This document shows positions 1-6,958 of a DNA stretch of 9,057 nucleotides, in pieces. Position 1 is the first letter of the stretch. Each line of letters begins with the position of its first letter. The translations under genes were made by a program, and so were the position numbers. Source of the DNA: DATAXS01 sp036266715 (GTDB lineage Bacteria; Patescibacteriota; Minisyncoccia; UBA6257; 2-01-FULL-56-20); NCBI GenBank assembly GCA_036266715.1, contig DATAXS010000024.1:1-9057 (forward strand), written 5' to 3'. The notes under the pieces are model-generated. The model saw only the letters and a program-made list of their open reading frames with translations, searched no databases and was not told the DNA's origin.

Positions 1-131
1 ACGGGTCCCTTACCGAAGCCGCGGTCAAAGTGTTCCAGGCGAAGGAAGGCATCGTCTCCTCGGGGACGCCGGGCACGACAGGGTATGGCAGCGTGGGGCC
101 GAAGACCAGGGCGGCGCTCGCGGGGCTGTAG
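1..131 (+). CDS. C-terminal fragment of a peptidoglycan-binding-domain protein (5' end outside window)
   Basis: This is the tail of a gene whose start lies left of the window. The reading frame begins at base 3 and ends with TAG at 129-131, giving 42 visible residues. They read as the second half of a PG_binding_1-type repeat: an LTEAAVKVFQ helix, then a GYGSVGPKTRAALAGL ending, where G-x-V-G-P-K-T-R-A-A-L is the family's closing signature. Such repeats usually sit at the C-terminus of exported proteins and hold them to peptidoglycan. The next gene downstream ends in the same kind of domain, so two wall-anchored proteins stand in tandem. Nothing can be said about the rest of the protein. The domain call is fairly secure; the overall function is unknown. 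Confidence 0.8.
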   Translation, partial: GSLTEAAVKVFQAKEGIVSSGTPGTTGYGSVGPKTRAALAGL

Positions 132-147
132 GGGAGGGGGAATTGGG

Positions 148-153
148 TATAAT
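148..153 (+). promoter_or_regulatory. -10 box of a probable leaderless promoter
   Basis: A perfect TATAAT lies exactly 6 nt upstream of the GTG start at 160, so transcription starting about 7 nt past the box would begin at the start codon itself. The sequence TATAATTATTAGGTGAAGG recurs almost unchanged at the next gene start (4412-4430). No convincing -35 hexamer is found 16-18 bp upstream (GCTGTA at 17 bp), and no Shine-Dalgarno lies between box and start; the G-rich run at 131-140 is too far away. The box and spacing are seen directly; leaderless initiation is inferred. Confidence 0.65.
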
Positions 154-159
154 TATTAG

Positions 160-3100
160 GTGAAGGTAAGAAAACCCTCGACATTATTTCTTTTCGTCGG
201 CTTTGCAGTTGCGCTCGCAAACTTCCTTTATTTTGCCCCGGGCGCGCACGCGGCGATTTCCGTTGTCCAGCATGCCGCTACTTCAAGCGCGGCCAGTGCA
301 AATACTCTTACGATACCGATCAATGCGACGGGCGCGGGGAATTTGCTCATAGTCGCCGTGGGCGACGACGATGCAGCGGATTCTGCCCCGGCGCGGACCA
401 TCACGGGCATTACGGATGGCACCAATAGTTTTACGGAAGTTACCGGCGCCTCATCCGGACAAGTTACGAGCGGGTCCGGCGATCAGTTGATGGATATGTG
501 GTATCTCCCGAGCTCAACCGCCGGGAAAACCTCCATCACCATCACCTTCAGCGGTTCGGCGGGAACGTTTATAAAAGCCGGATGGGTGTGGGAGGTGAGC
601 GGCATTACGGATCCCGTAGTGAATGCACAGGCGGGGGGTACCACCTCGGGATCGTCGCCGAGAGAGGGGGTAACGCTTACGACGACCGCGGCGAGCACGT
701 TCGTCGCTGCGGCGACGTTCGGCGACAACATCACCGCCAATCCTCACGCGGGAAATAATTGCACCGCAGGAGGAGACACGGTTCTCACTGGCGATACCAC
801 CGGTGGCGCAGGATGTTCATTGATCGCATTTGCTGCCGGAGCCTATGAGCCGGCATGGGATGACGTGGGCGGTTCGTCCCGCGCCGTTTCGATGGTGGCA
901 TTCAAGAGCGCGAGTGCTGCGGGAATAGAATTCCTCCAGTCAACGAGCACCGACCTCGCTGCGGGGGCGGTGAGCGGCAGCGCAACTTTTCCTTATAACG
1001 TTTCGAAAGGGGACCTGCTGATCGTAGGCGTCTACGATGACCTCGGTGCCACGGTCACGGCGACCGATACCCTGGGTGATACTTTTGTAGAGGTCGCGAG
1101 CTCAACTACGCCCGGCAATAACGACAACCTTCTCTTCGTGGCGACTACGACTGCCTCGGGAGCGGATACCGTGACGGTGTCCGCCGGCGGGGGAAAGAAC
1201 ATTTACGACGCAGCCATACACGAATACAGCGGGACCGCCATGGATAGCATTAAGGATATGATCGATACTTCTTCCACCGCGGCGGGAAGCGGCACGAATG
1301 TAAACAGCGGAGACATCACCACTACGGATGCCGGGGACCTCGTCTTTGCGTGGCTCACCAACGCTAATAATTCCGGTGCGGATTTTACGGATAATCCGGA
1401 TTTTATAAAGAGGGAACTGGCCCCTGGCGTCACTAGTTTTTGCAATAGCCAGGCAAACTGCATCAATTCCATGGATTGGATCACGACGAGCACAGTCACG
1501 ACCGCCGCGACCGCGACGCTTACCTTTGCCGACGGTTGGGATGCGATGGTGCTGGCATTCAAGCCGCACGGCGCCCCTCCCACCATCAGTTCGTTCGCCC
1601 CTTCTTCTTCCACAATCACCTTCGGTTCTTCCACGGCGCTTTCGTGGGATACGTCGAATGCTTCTTCGGTGGCGATCAGCGGCAACAATCTCAGTTTGTC
1701 TACGAGTACCGCAACGGGGACCGTTTCCGTGACGCCCAATGCCACCGGTACGCTCACCTATACCCTCACGGCAACGAGCGTGAACGGAAGCACCACCGCG
1801 ACAACGTCAATCACGGTCGATACGAGCGTGCCTGCGCAACCGACCTCCCTCGCGACTACAAACATCACGACCTCGACCGTGTCGCTCTCCTGGGCATCAT
1901 CGACCGATTCCGGCGGCACGCTCGCGGGATACATCATCTATCGTTGCACCGGTTCCTGCACCCCTTCCGCCGAAATTGCGACCTCGACCGGGGCATCGTA
2001 TCTTGACACGGGACTCGCCACGACGACGCTTTATACATATTCCGTTTCCGCATACAACACGACGGGCGATGCGTCCGCTTCAAGCAGCGCTCTTGTGGTG
2101 ATGACCGCCGCGGGAACCGGCCCCTTCTATCCGCTCAAGGTCAGCACCTCGAGCCGTTACCTTGTGGGGCAAGACAACACGCCCTTCCTTATGGTCGGCG
2201 ATTCTCCCCAGTCCGTCATCGCGGAACTTTCGACGTCGAGCGCGGACAGTTACTTCGCCGACCGGGCAGCGCATGGTTTCAATACGGTATGGATAAACTT
2301 GCTGTGCGACGATTATACGTTCTGCGCTTCCGACGGCGAGACATATGACGGCATCGCGCCGTTTACAAGCGGCACGGCGTCGAGCAGCTACGACCTTTCC
2401 ACGCCCAACCCCGCGTACTTCGCGCGCGTGGATGAAATGATCAATTTGGCCGCTAAGCACGGGCTCCTCGTCATCCTTGATCCCATCGAGACCGGCGGAT
2501 GGCTCTCTACCTTGAGAAACAACGGCGCAACGAAGGATTTTGATTACGGAGAATATGTCGGCAATCGTTACAAAAATTTCCCGAACATCATTTGGATGAA
2601 CGGAAACGATTTTCAGACATGGAACACGAGCACAACCGACAACGATGCGGTCGTTGCGGTCATGCACGGCCTTGCCACGGCCGATCCGAACCATCTGCAG
2701 ACCGCCGAGCTCAACTACAACGTGAGCAGCGCATACGATGACAGCACAATGCTCCCGTATCTCTCGCTCAATGCCGCGTATACCTATTACCCGACGTATG
2801 CAGAGGTCCTTCATGCGTATAACCAAGCCACGGCACCCGTGTTCATGGAGGAGGCGGACTACGAAGGAGAAAATAATACCGGGCAGGACCCGAGCACGCC
2901 CCTCGTGCTCCGCTATGAAGAATATTGGACGATGCTTTCGGGTGCGACGGGCCAGCTTTACGGGAACTATTATACCGACCGGATTGCAAACGGCTGGTTG
3001 TCGGCAAATATTGATACGGTCGGGGTGACCGAGCTTGGATATATGAAATCACTGTTCTCTTCCTATGCGTGGTATGACCTGGTGCCCGATCAAAGCAGTA

Positions 3101-4416
3101 CGGTCGTCACTGCAGGATACGGCACGTTCACGGATAGTGGCGCAGTCCATTCAAGCGATTACGTCACTGCCGCGCGGACGCCTGATGGCAACCTGATCAT
3201 GGCATACCTCCCCGCATCGTCGACCATCACGGTCGATATGACAAAACTTTCCGGAGCGGCCAATGCGCAATGGTTCGATCCGACCAACGATACGTTCGCT
3301 ACGATATCGGGTTCTCCGTTCGCAAATACCGGCAGCCATCAATTTGCGACGCCCGGCGATAATAACAGCGGCGATAGCGACTGGGTCCTCGTGCTCAAGG
3401 TCGCCGCCGATACCACCCCTCCCTCCGTCACCCTGACCTCTCCCTCTTCGGGCGCAACCGTCTCTTCGTCCGTCACTCTTACGGCCTCTTCCACTGATGA
3501 CGTAGCGGTGCAGGGAGTCCAGTTCCAGATCGACGGCGCGAATCTCGGTTCGGAAATAACCGCGACATCCGGCCCCACCTTGTATAGCACGACCTGGGAT
3601 ACGACCGGTGCCCCGAACGGAACGCATGTCATATCGGCCATCGCCTACGACACTTCGAACAATACTTCGACGGCGACTACGAGCGTCACCGTGAGCAACG
3701 GTTCCAATACTACGCCATCTTCTCCCTCAACCTCGATCGGAGGCGCCGTCCGCGGCGGTGTGTCTTCTTTCGCGACCGTGACCGTCACCTCGCCTTCTTC
3801 CAACGCCACCCTCTCCGGCACCGCCACATTTTCCGCGACCGCCGTGCCGCTCGCACAGGTTGCTCACGTCTGGTTCGCGGTCGACGGCACGGCCGTCGGG
3901 AGTACGCTCGCCGCCGCTCCATTTACTATGTTGTTCGATACGGCCGCGCTTGCCCCGGGTTCCCATACCCTTGTTGCCTATGCGAACGATGCGCATGGCG
4001 ATACTGCGGCGTCTTTACCCATCGCCTTTACGGCTGGCGTTGCCGGCGGGGGAGCGGCCAATGCTTCTTCGTCGATCCCGTCCCTCGAAGCGACCATCGC
4101 CGCGCTTCAGGCCGAGCTCCAGACGCTCCTCGCCGAGGCAGGCATGTCGTCCGCGGCAACACCTTCGTCAACTGCTTATGTGTTTACCCGCAATCTCGGT
4201 TGGGGCGCCACCGGCGCGGACGTGAAGCAACTCCAGACGTTTCTCATCGCGCAGGATAAAGGACCGGAGGCGGAGAAACTCGCCTCGGTCGGTGCCACGG
4301 GCTACTTAGGTCTCCTTACGGAGAATGCCTTGTCCGAATACCAGCGCGCCGTGGGTATTGTGCCGGCCATCGGATTTTTTGGGCCGATCACGCGGACAAA
4401 GTTGAATGCGCTATAA
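160..4416 (+). CDS. Secreted multidomain DUF4038/apiosidase-like (GH140-type) glycosidase with peptidoglycan-binding C-terminus
   Basis: This 1418-residue exported protein probably acts on or binds extracellular glycans. Residues 1-31 form a signal peptide (basic MKVRKPS, hydrophobic core 8-26, cleavage after A29-H-A31). Residues 33-250 and 255-470 are two related beta-rich domains of unknown function. Then come an Ig-like domain (472-554), a fibronectin-III domain (558-648) and a DUF4038 barrel (about 656-985) with FLMVGDSP, ADRAAHGFNTVW, PNIIWMNGNDF and PVFMEEADYEG. By motif comparison with GH140, D817 and E898 are candidate catalytic residues. Residues 997-1080 resemble the 'putative collagen-binding' sandwich that normally follows DUF4038 (WFDPTNDTF, DWVLVLK). 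Two Ig-like domains (1087-1178, 1205-1291), a short coiled coil (1307-1327) and a peptidoglycan-binding domain (1340-1418) finish it. GTG at 160 is chosen because it gives the signal peptide intact and matches the TATAAT spacing. Cysteines come in close pairs, suiting disulfides. Substrate is unknown; a non-catalytic adhesin is possible. Confidence 0.85.
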   Translation: MKVRKPSTLFLFVGFAVALANFLYFAPGAHAAISVVQHAATSSAASANTLTIPINATGAGNLLIVAVGDDDAADSAPARTITGITDGTNSFTEVTGASSGQVTSGSGDQLMDMWYLPSSTAGKTSITITFSGSAGTFIKAGWVWEVSGITDPVVNAQAGGTTSGSSPREGVTLTTTAASTFVAAATFGDNITANPHAGNNCTAGGDTVLTGDTTGGAGCSLIAFAAGAYEPAWDDVGGSSRAVSMVAFKSASAAGIEFLQSTSTDLAAGAVSGSATFPYNVSKGDLLIVGVYDDLGATVTATDTLGDTFVEVASSTTPGNNDNLLFVATTTASGADTVTVSAGGGKNIYDAAIHEYSGTAMDSIKDMIDTSSTAAGSGTNVNSGDITTTDAGDLVFAWLTNANNSGADFTDNPDFIKRELAPGVTSFCNSQANCINSMDWITTSTVTTAATATLTFADGWDAMVLAFKPHGAPPTISSFAPSSSTITFGSSTALSWDTSNASSVAISGNNLSLSTSTATGTVSVTPNATGTLTYTLTATSVNGSTTATTSITVDTSVPAQPTSLATTNITTSTVSLSWASSTDSGGTLAGYIIYRCTGSCTPSAEIATSTGASYLDTGLATTTLYTYSVSAYNTTGDASASSSALVVMTAAGTGPFYPLKVSTSSRYLVGQDNTPFLMVGDSPQSVIAELSTSSADSYFADRAAHGFNTVWINLLCDDYTFCASDGETYDGIAPFTSGTASSSYDLSTPNPAYFARVDEMINLAAKHGLLVILDPIETGGWLSTLRNNGATKDFDYGEYVGNRYKNFPNIIWMNGNDFQTWNTSTTDNDAVVAVMHGLATADPNHLQTAELNYNVSSAYDDSTMLPYLSLNAAYTYYPTYAEVLHAYNQATAPVFMEEADYEGENNTGQDPSTPLVLRYEEYWTMLSGATGQLYGNYYTDRIANGWLSANIDTVGVTELGYMKSLFSSYAWYDLVPDQSSTVVTAGYGTFTDSGAVHSSDYVTAARTPDGNLIMAYLPASSTITVDMTKLSGAANAQWFDPTNDTFATISGSPFANTGSHQFATPGDNNSGDSDWVLVLKVAADTTPPSVTLTSPSSGATVSSSVTLTASSTDDVAVQGVQFQIDGANLGSEITATSGPTLYSTTWDTTGAPNGTHVISAIAYDTSNNTSTATTSVTVSNGSNTTPSSPSTSIGGAVRGGVSSFATVTVTSPSSNATLSGTATFSATAVPLAQVAHVWFAVDGTAVGSTLAAAPFTMLFDTAALAPGSHTLVAYANDAHGDTAASLPIAFTAGVAGGGAANASSSIPSLEATIAALQAELQTLLAEAGMSSAATPSSTAYVFTRNLGWGATGADVKQLQTFLIAQDKGPEAEKLASVGATGYLGLLTENALSEYQRAVGIVPAIGFFGPITRTKLNAL

Positions 4417-4417
4417 T
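4412..4417 (+). promoter_or_regulatory. -10 box of a second, near-identical leaderless promoter
   Basis: TATAAT lies 6 nt upstream of the GTG start at 4424 and overlaps the TAA stop of the preceding gene (4414-4416). The stretch TATAATTATTGAGTGAAAGG differs from the element at 148-166 only at the two spacer bases before the start and by one extra A in the second codon region. No clear -35 hexamer is present (CACGCG at 17 bp). The identical spacing at two unrelated coding sequences argues for a functional element and not chance. It would let the pilin gene be transcribed independently of the large upstream gene. Confidence 0.65.
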
Positions 4418-4423
4418 TATTGA

Positions 4424-4834
4424 GTGAAAGGACAGGCATTTTTGGCGCTCGTGTTCATTATCGGCGCGATCGTGATCCTTACGGGCGTCACGCTTGCGCT
4501 TTTTGCCAGCTCCTTCGTGGATTCTGGGTATGGCTACCAGGCGTCCGCGGAAGCGCAGGCAGTCGCGACCGCGGGGGTGGAGGATGCGCTTCTCCAGCTC
4601 AACCGTAATGCAAACTTTCCCTGTAGTACCGTGGACGCAAGCGGTTACGCACTCCCGGTCGGGAGTTCCACGGCAACGGTCACGGTGACGCAAACGTGTC
4701 CCGCGACGAGCGGTTCCGCAACCATCCTTTCCGTGGCCACGGTATCAAGTCACACGAGCAAGCTCACGGTGGTTGCAAGCGTGAATGCGTCCACGAGCCA
4801 AGTGAATGTTGTTTCGTGGACGCCCACGCAGTGA
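4424..4834 (+). CDS. PilX-like minor pilin (type IV pilus)
   Basis: A 136-residue protein with minor-pilin architecture. A very short basic leader (MKG) precedes a hydrophobic helix at residues 4-29, then a helix continues into EAQAVATAGVEDALLQLNRN (43-62). The A-x-A-x-x-AGVEDAL signature is typical of the PilX N-terminal family. The remainder (65-136) is Thr/Ser/Val-rich beta sequence with two cysteines (C67, C92) that could form a disulfide outside the cell. Prepilin peptidase might cut after G3, but the usual Glu at mature position 5 is not there (alanine), so processing is uncertain. It starts at GTG 4424, 7 nt after the preceding stop, with TATAAT at the leaderless distance and no Shine-Dalgarno. 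It lies 22 nt ahead of the PilM-PilN gene, supporting a pilus role, probably as a low-abundance or priming subunit. No specific symbol is warranted. Confidence 0.75.
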   Translation: MKGQAFLALVFIIGAIVILTGVTLALFASSFVDSGYGYQASAEAQAVATAGVEDALLQLNRNANFPCSTVDASGYALPVGSSTATVTVTQTCPATSGSATILSVATVSSHTSKLTVVASVNASTSQVNVVSWTPTQ

Positions 4835-4856
4835 TTCGTTTAATGCACCAAACCAC

Positions 4857-6377
4857 ATGAACAATTTTTCCAAAAGAATTTTATCCGCGCTGCACATCCG
4901 GCAAAAAGGGGCCGGGCTTGAGGTGAGCGACGAAGTGGTCCGCATTGCGCGGTTTGACGGCAAGGTGTGGCGGATGGATGCGGCGCGGCTTGAGCCCGGC
5001 GTGCTTACAAACGGGAAGATCGTAAAGCGTCCGGAGTTCTTGGCGGCCCTCTCTGCATTCAAGGCAAAGGTTGGCAAAGGGAAAGGGAAAACTATGAATG
5101 TAGTCGTATGTTTGAGCTCTCTCCCCGCATATACGCAGGTTTTTTCGCTTCCCACCGTGAAGGGGGAGAGCCTGGACAAGGCAGTGGAGCTCAACCTCCA
5201 GATGGCATCGCCGTTGGGCGCCGGGGAAGCGTATTCCGGGTGGCAGATCGTGGGACGGGACGAAGGCGCGGCGAAGGTGGAAGTACTCGCTTCTTTTGTG
5301 GAAAAAAAGGCGGTGGACGAAATGGTGGACGTTCTCTTTGAGGCGGGATTTCTCACGATGGCCATGGAATCCCGTGCGCTCGCCCTCACGCGCGTGCTCC
5401 GCGAAAAGGGTGCGGGCGTGGACGCAAAAAGCGCGCATATCTTCATCAACATCGATAATACCGGGCTCGAGTTCCTTGTGATCCGGCACGGCGAGCTCTA
5501 TTTTGAATACACAAACCCGTGGCACGACCTTGCGGATGATAAAGGAAATATTGCCGAGGGAAAATTCGAGGCCACGCTTGCGGGGAGCATCCGGCAGGTG
5601 ACGAACTTTTACCGCCAGCACTGGACGGATCCGCTCGAAGGGATCATTTTTTCCACGGTCGCGCTTGAGCCGCAGACGGAGCGCGTGATCGCAGAGAGCG
5701 CGACCGTTCCCGCCGCGCACCTCACGCTCGTCATGGGCCAGGCGATCTCCTCCGAGTGGCTCGTGGCGCTCGGGGCGAGCATCCGCGGCATGGGGCTTGA
5801 GGCAAAGGACCATGAAATAAATCTTTTAGGCGCAGAATCGCTGGACCGCTTCCGGGAAGAACAACTTCTGCACTTTATGCGTTTTTGGCGCGTTGCGGTG
5901 CCCGTGACCCTCGGCCTGCTCGTCCTTACGCTCTTTGCCGCAAACTTTCTTCTCGGAAGCACCCGCGCCACGATAGAAATGCGTTCCAATTTGAACGTGA
6001 ACAATGAGGATTCGCAGGAGATCGCGGCGCTCACGGCATCTTCCACCGCGTTCAACCAGGAGGTGACGCTTGTTTCCGCGGCGGAAAACGCCATAAGCCC
6101 TTCAAGTATCATGCTTGAAGACATCGTGGCGCTTGCTTCCGATGCAGGTGTTACGCTGGGCCAGCTTTCATTCCAGTCGTTCAGTGCGCCGATAACGCTT
6201 TCCGGCACCGCTTCATCCGAAGACCGCTTGGCTGCGTTCAAGACGGCGCTCACTTCCGCGCCGAATGTAAGCCAGGTAAATTTGCCGCTCACCAATATCC
6301 AGACCCAGGGTGCCACCGTCTCGTTTTCTCTTACCTTCATCTATACTCCCACGCCGGGCATGCAGCCCGCGCAGTAA
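4857..6377 (+). CDS. PilM-PilN-like fused type IV pilus inner-membrane assembly protein
   Basis: A 506-residue protein joining two parts normally made separately. Residues 19-315 resemble PilM, the cytoplasmic actin-fold scaffold: GLEVSDEVVRIAR (20-32) sits where PilM has GIDIG-S-S-K, IFINIDNTGLEFLVIRHGEL (196-215) is the second phosphate-loop strand pair, LAGSIRQVTNFYRQ (241-254) follows, and LGASIRGMG (305-313) ends the fold. Residues 319-506 resemble PilN: a cytoplasmic HEINLLG (INLL, 321-324), a membrane helix at about 345-367, a short helix-rich stretch, and a periplasmic ferredoxin-like domain with ITLSGTASSEDRLAAFKTAL (446-465). The whole equals the GspL layout of type II secretion. 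The first loop lacks the DIG acidic-glycine pattern, so ATP binding is doubtful. Start 4857 (MNNFSK) is preferred over in-frame ATG 4806, which would overlap the pilin gene. No Shine-Dalgarno is visible; TTTAAT at 4839-4844 is a weak -10 candidate. Confidence 0.8.
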   Translation: MNNFSKRILSALHIRQKGAGLEVSDEVVRIARFDGKVWRMDAARLEPGVLTNGKIVKRPEFLAALSAFKAKVGKGKGKTMNVVVCLSSLPAYTQVFSLPTVKGESLDKAVELNLQMASPLGAGEAYSGWQIVGRDEGAAKVEVLASFVEKKAVDEMVDVLFEAGFLTMAMESRALALTRVLREKGAGVDAKSAHIFINIDNTGLEFLVIRHGELYFEYTNPWHDLADDKGNIAEGKFEATLAGSIRQVTNFYRQHWTDPLEGIIFSTVALEPQTERVIAESATVPAAHLTLVMGQAISSEWLVALGASIRGMGLEAKDHEINLLGAESLDRFREEQLLHFMRFWRVAVPVTLGLLVLTLFAANFLLGSTRATIEMRSNLNVNNEDSQEIAALTASSTAFNQEVTLVSAAENAISPSSIMLEDIVALASDAGVTLGQLSFQSFSAPITLSGTASSEDRLAAFKTALTSAPNVSQVNLPLTNIQTQGATVSFSLTFIYTPTPGMQPAQ

Positions 6378-6384
6378 AAAATGA

Positions 6385-6909
6385 TCAGCGCGTGAGTGCC
6401 TCTTTCACTTCCGTAAACACTTTGCGTAATTCGGTTTTATCCCCCGGTTTTATCGCGGAAAGAACGAACTCTTCCGCTTTCTTCCTTTTTATTTCCTGCG
6501 CCGGGCGGATGCCGATGCGGACCCGGGTGAAATCGTTGCATCCAAGCACGTCCATGATGGATTGGACACCCTTGTGCCCGGCCGCACCGCGGTCCTTTGA
6601 GATCTTATAGTTCCCGACCGTAAGGTCGCTCTCGTCGTGCAAGACGATAAGGTCGCGGGGCTCCGCGTTAAATTTTTTAAGCGCCTCCTTCACGGCTTCA
6701 CCGGAGGCATTCATAAATGTAAGGGGAATCACGAGCGCAAAATCGCCCACGGAAGAATATTCAAAAAGGTGCCTATGCGTTTTGAACGCTGGCAGTCCCT
6801 GCGCGGCAAGCTCTTCTCCGATCGCCCGGAGCGCCTGCACGCCCACGTTGTGGTAGGTGTTCGCGTATTCTTCGCCGGGATTGCCGAGTCCCACAATAAC
6901 TTTCACCAT
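6385..6909 (-). CDS. pth: Peptidyl-tRNA hydrolase
   Basis: This cytoplasmic enzyme frees tRNA from peptidyl-tRNAs that drop off ribosomes. The 174-residue protein has the full family pattern: GLGNPGEEYANTYHNVG (7-23, with N10 and catalytic H20), PLTFMNASGEAV (62-73, N67), VLHDESDL (89-96, D92) and RGAAGHKGVQSI (107-118). Lysine 113 replaces the Asn of the usual GHNG segment, a substitution I believe occurs in other family members. The C-terminal helix is somewhat shorter than in E. coli Pth (about 194 residues). The start is set at 6909 because MVKVIVGLGNPG is the family N-terminus; in-frame sequence upstream shows no homology, and an extended -10 sits just before this ATG. The gene converges with the pilus gene (7 nt between stops) and diverges from lepB. 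Confidence 0.96.
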   Translation of the reverse strand: MVKVIVGLGNPGEEYANTYHNVGVQALRAIGEELAAQGLPAFKTHRHLFEYSSVGDFALVIPLTFMNASGEAVKEALKKFNAEPRDLIVLHDESDLTVGNYKISKDRGAAGHKGVQSIMDVLGCNDFTRVRIGIRPAQEIKRKKAEEFVLSAIKPGDKTELRKVFTEVKEALTR

Positions 6910-6916
6910 TCGCTTG

Positions 6917-6925
6917 ATTTTACCA
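6917..6925 (-). promoter_or_regulatory. Extended -10 promoter of pth, probably leaderless
   Basis: On the minus strand, TGGTAAAAT is an extended -10 (TG-n-TAAAAT) followed by 7 nt (CAAGCGA) and the pth ATG at 6909. Transcription would begin at or within a base of the start codon. The -35 region (GAAAAA at 17 bp) is poor, as is usual when a TG extension is present. No Shine-Dalgarno precedes the start. The motif is seen directly; the leaderless start is inferred. Confidence 0.55.
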
Positions 6926-6929
6926 TATC

Positions 6930-6958
6930 TTGCGTTTGTTTTTTCCCGCACATATAAT
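6930..6958 (+). promoter_or_regulatory. Promoter of lepB (-35 TTGCGT, -10 TATAAT)
   Basis: TTGCGT (6930-6935) and a perfect TATAAT (6953-6958) are separated by 17 bp. Transcription would start near 6965, giving a leader of about 39 nt before ATG 7004. Unlike the other TATAAT elements here, this one lies far from its start codon and has a usable -35. It shares the 94-bp intergenic space with the divergent pth promoter, so the two may interfere with each other. Confidence 0.55.

Noticed and set aside
2080..2826. Long minus-strand open frame of about 248 codons inside the large secreted-protein gene.
   Set aside because: It lies wholly antisense to a gene with clear domains, its translation is rich in Arg/Val/Ile with no recognisable motif, and GC-rich coding DNA commonly leaves such frames open.
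4881..5813. Minus-strand open frame of about 310 codons opposite the PilM-PilN gene.
   Set aside because: The translation is His/Arg-rich without family motifs, and the plus-strand gene is well supported across the same region.
6368..6392. Possible bidirectional terminator between the convergent pilus gene and pth (CGCGC ... GCGCG around an A-rich loop).
   Set aside because: The stem is only 5 bp with a 16-nt loop and no flanking U-tract on either strand, so it is not convincing.
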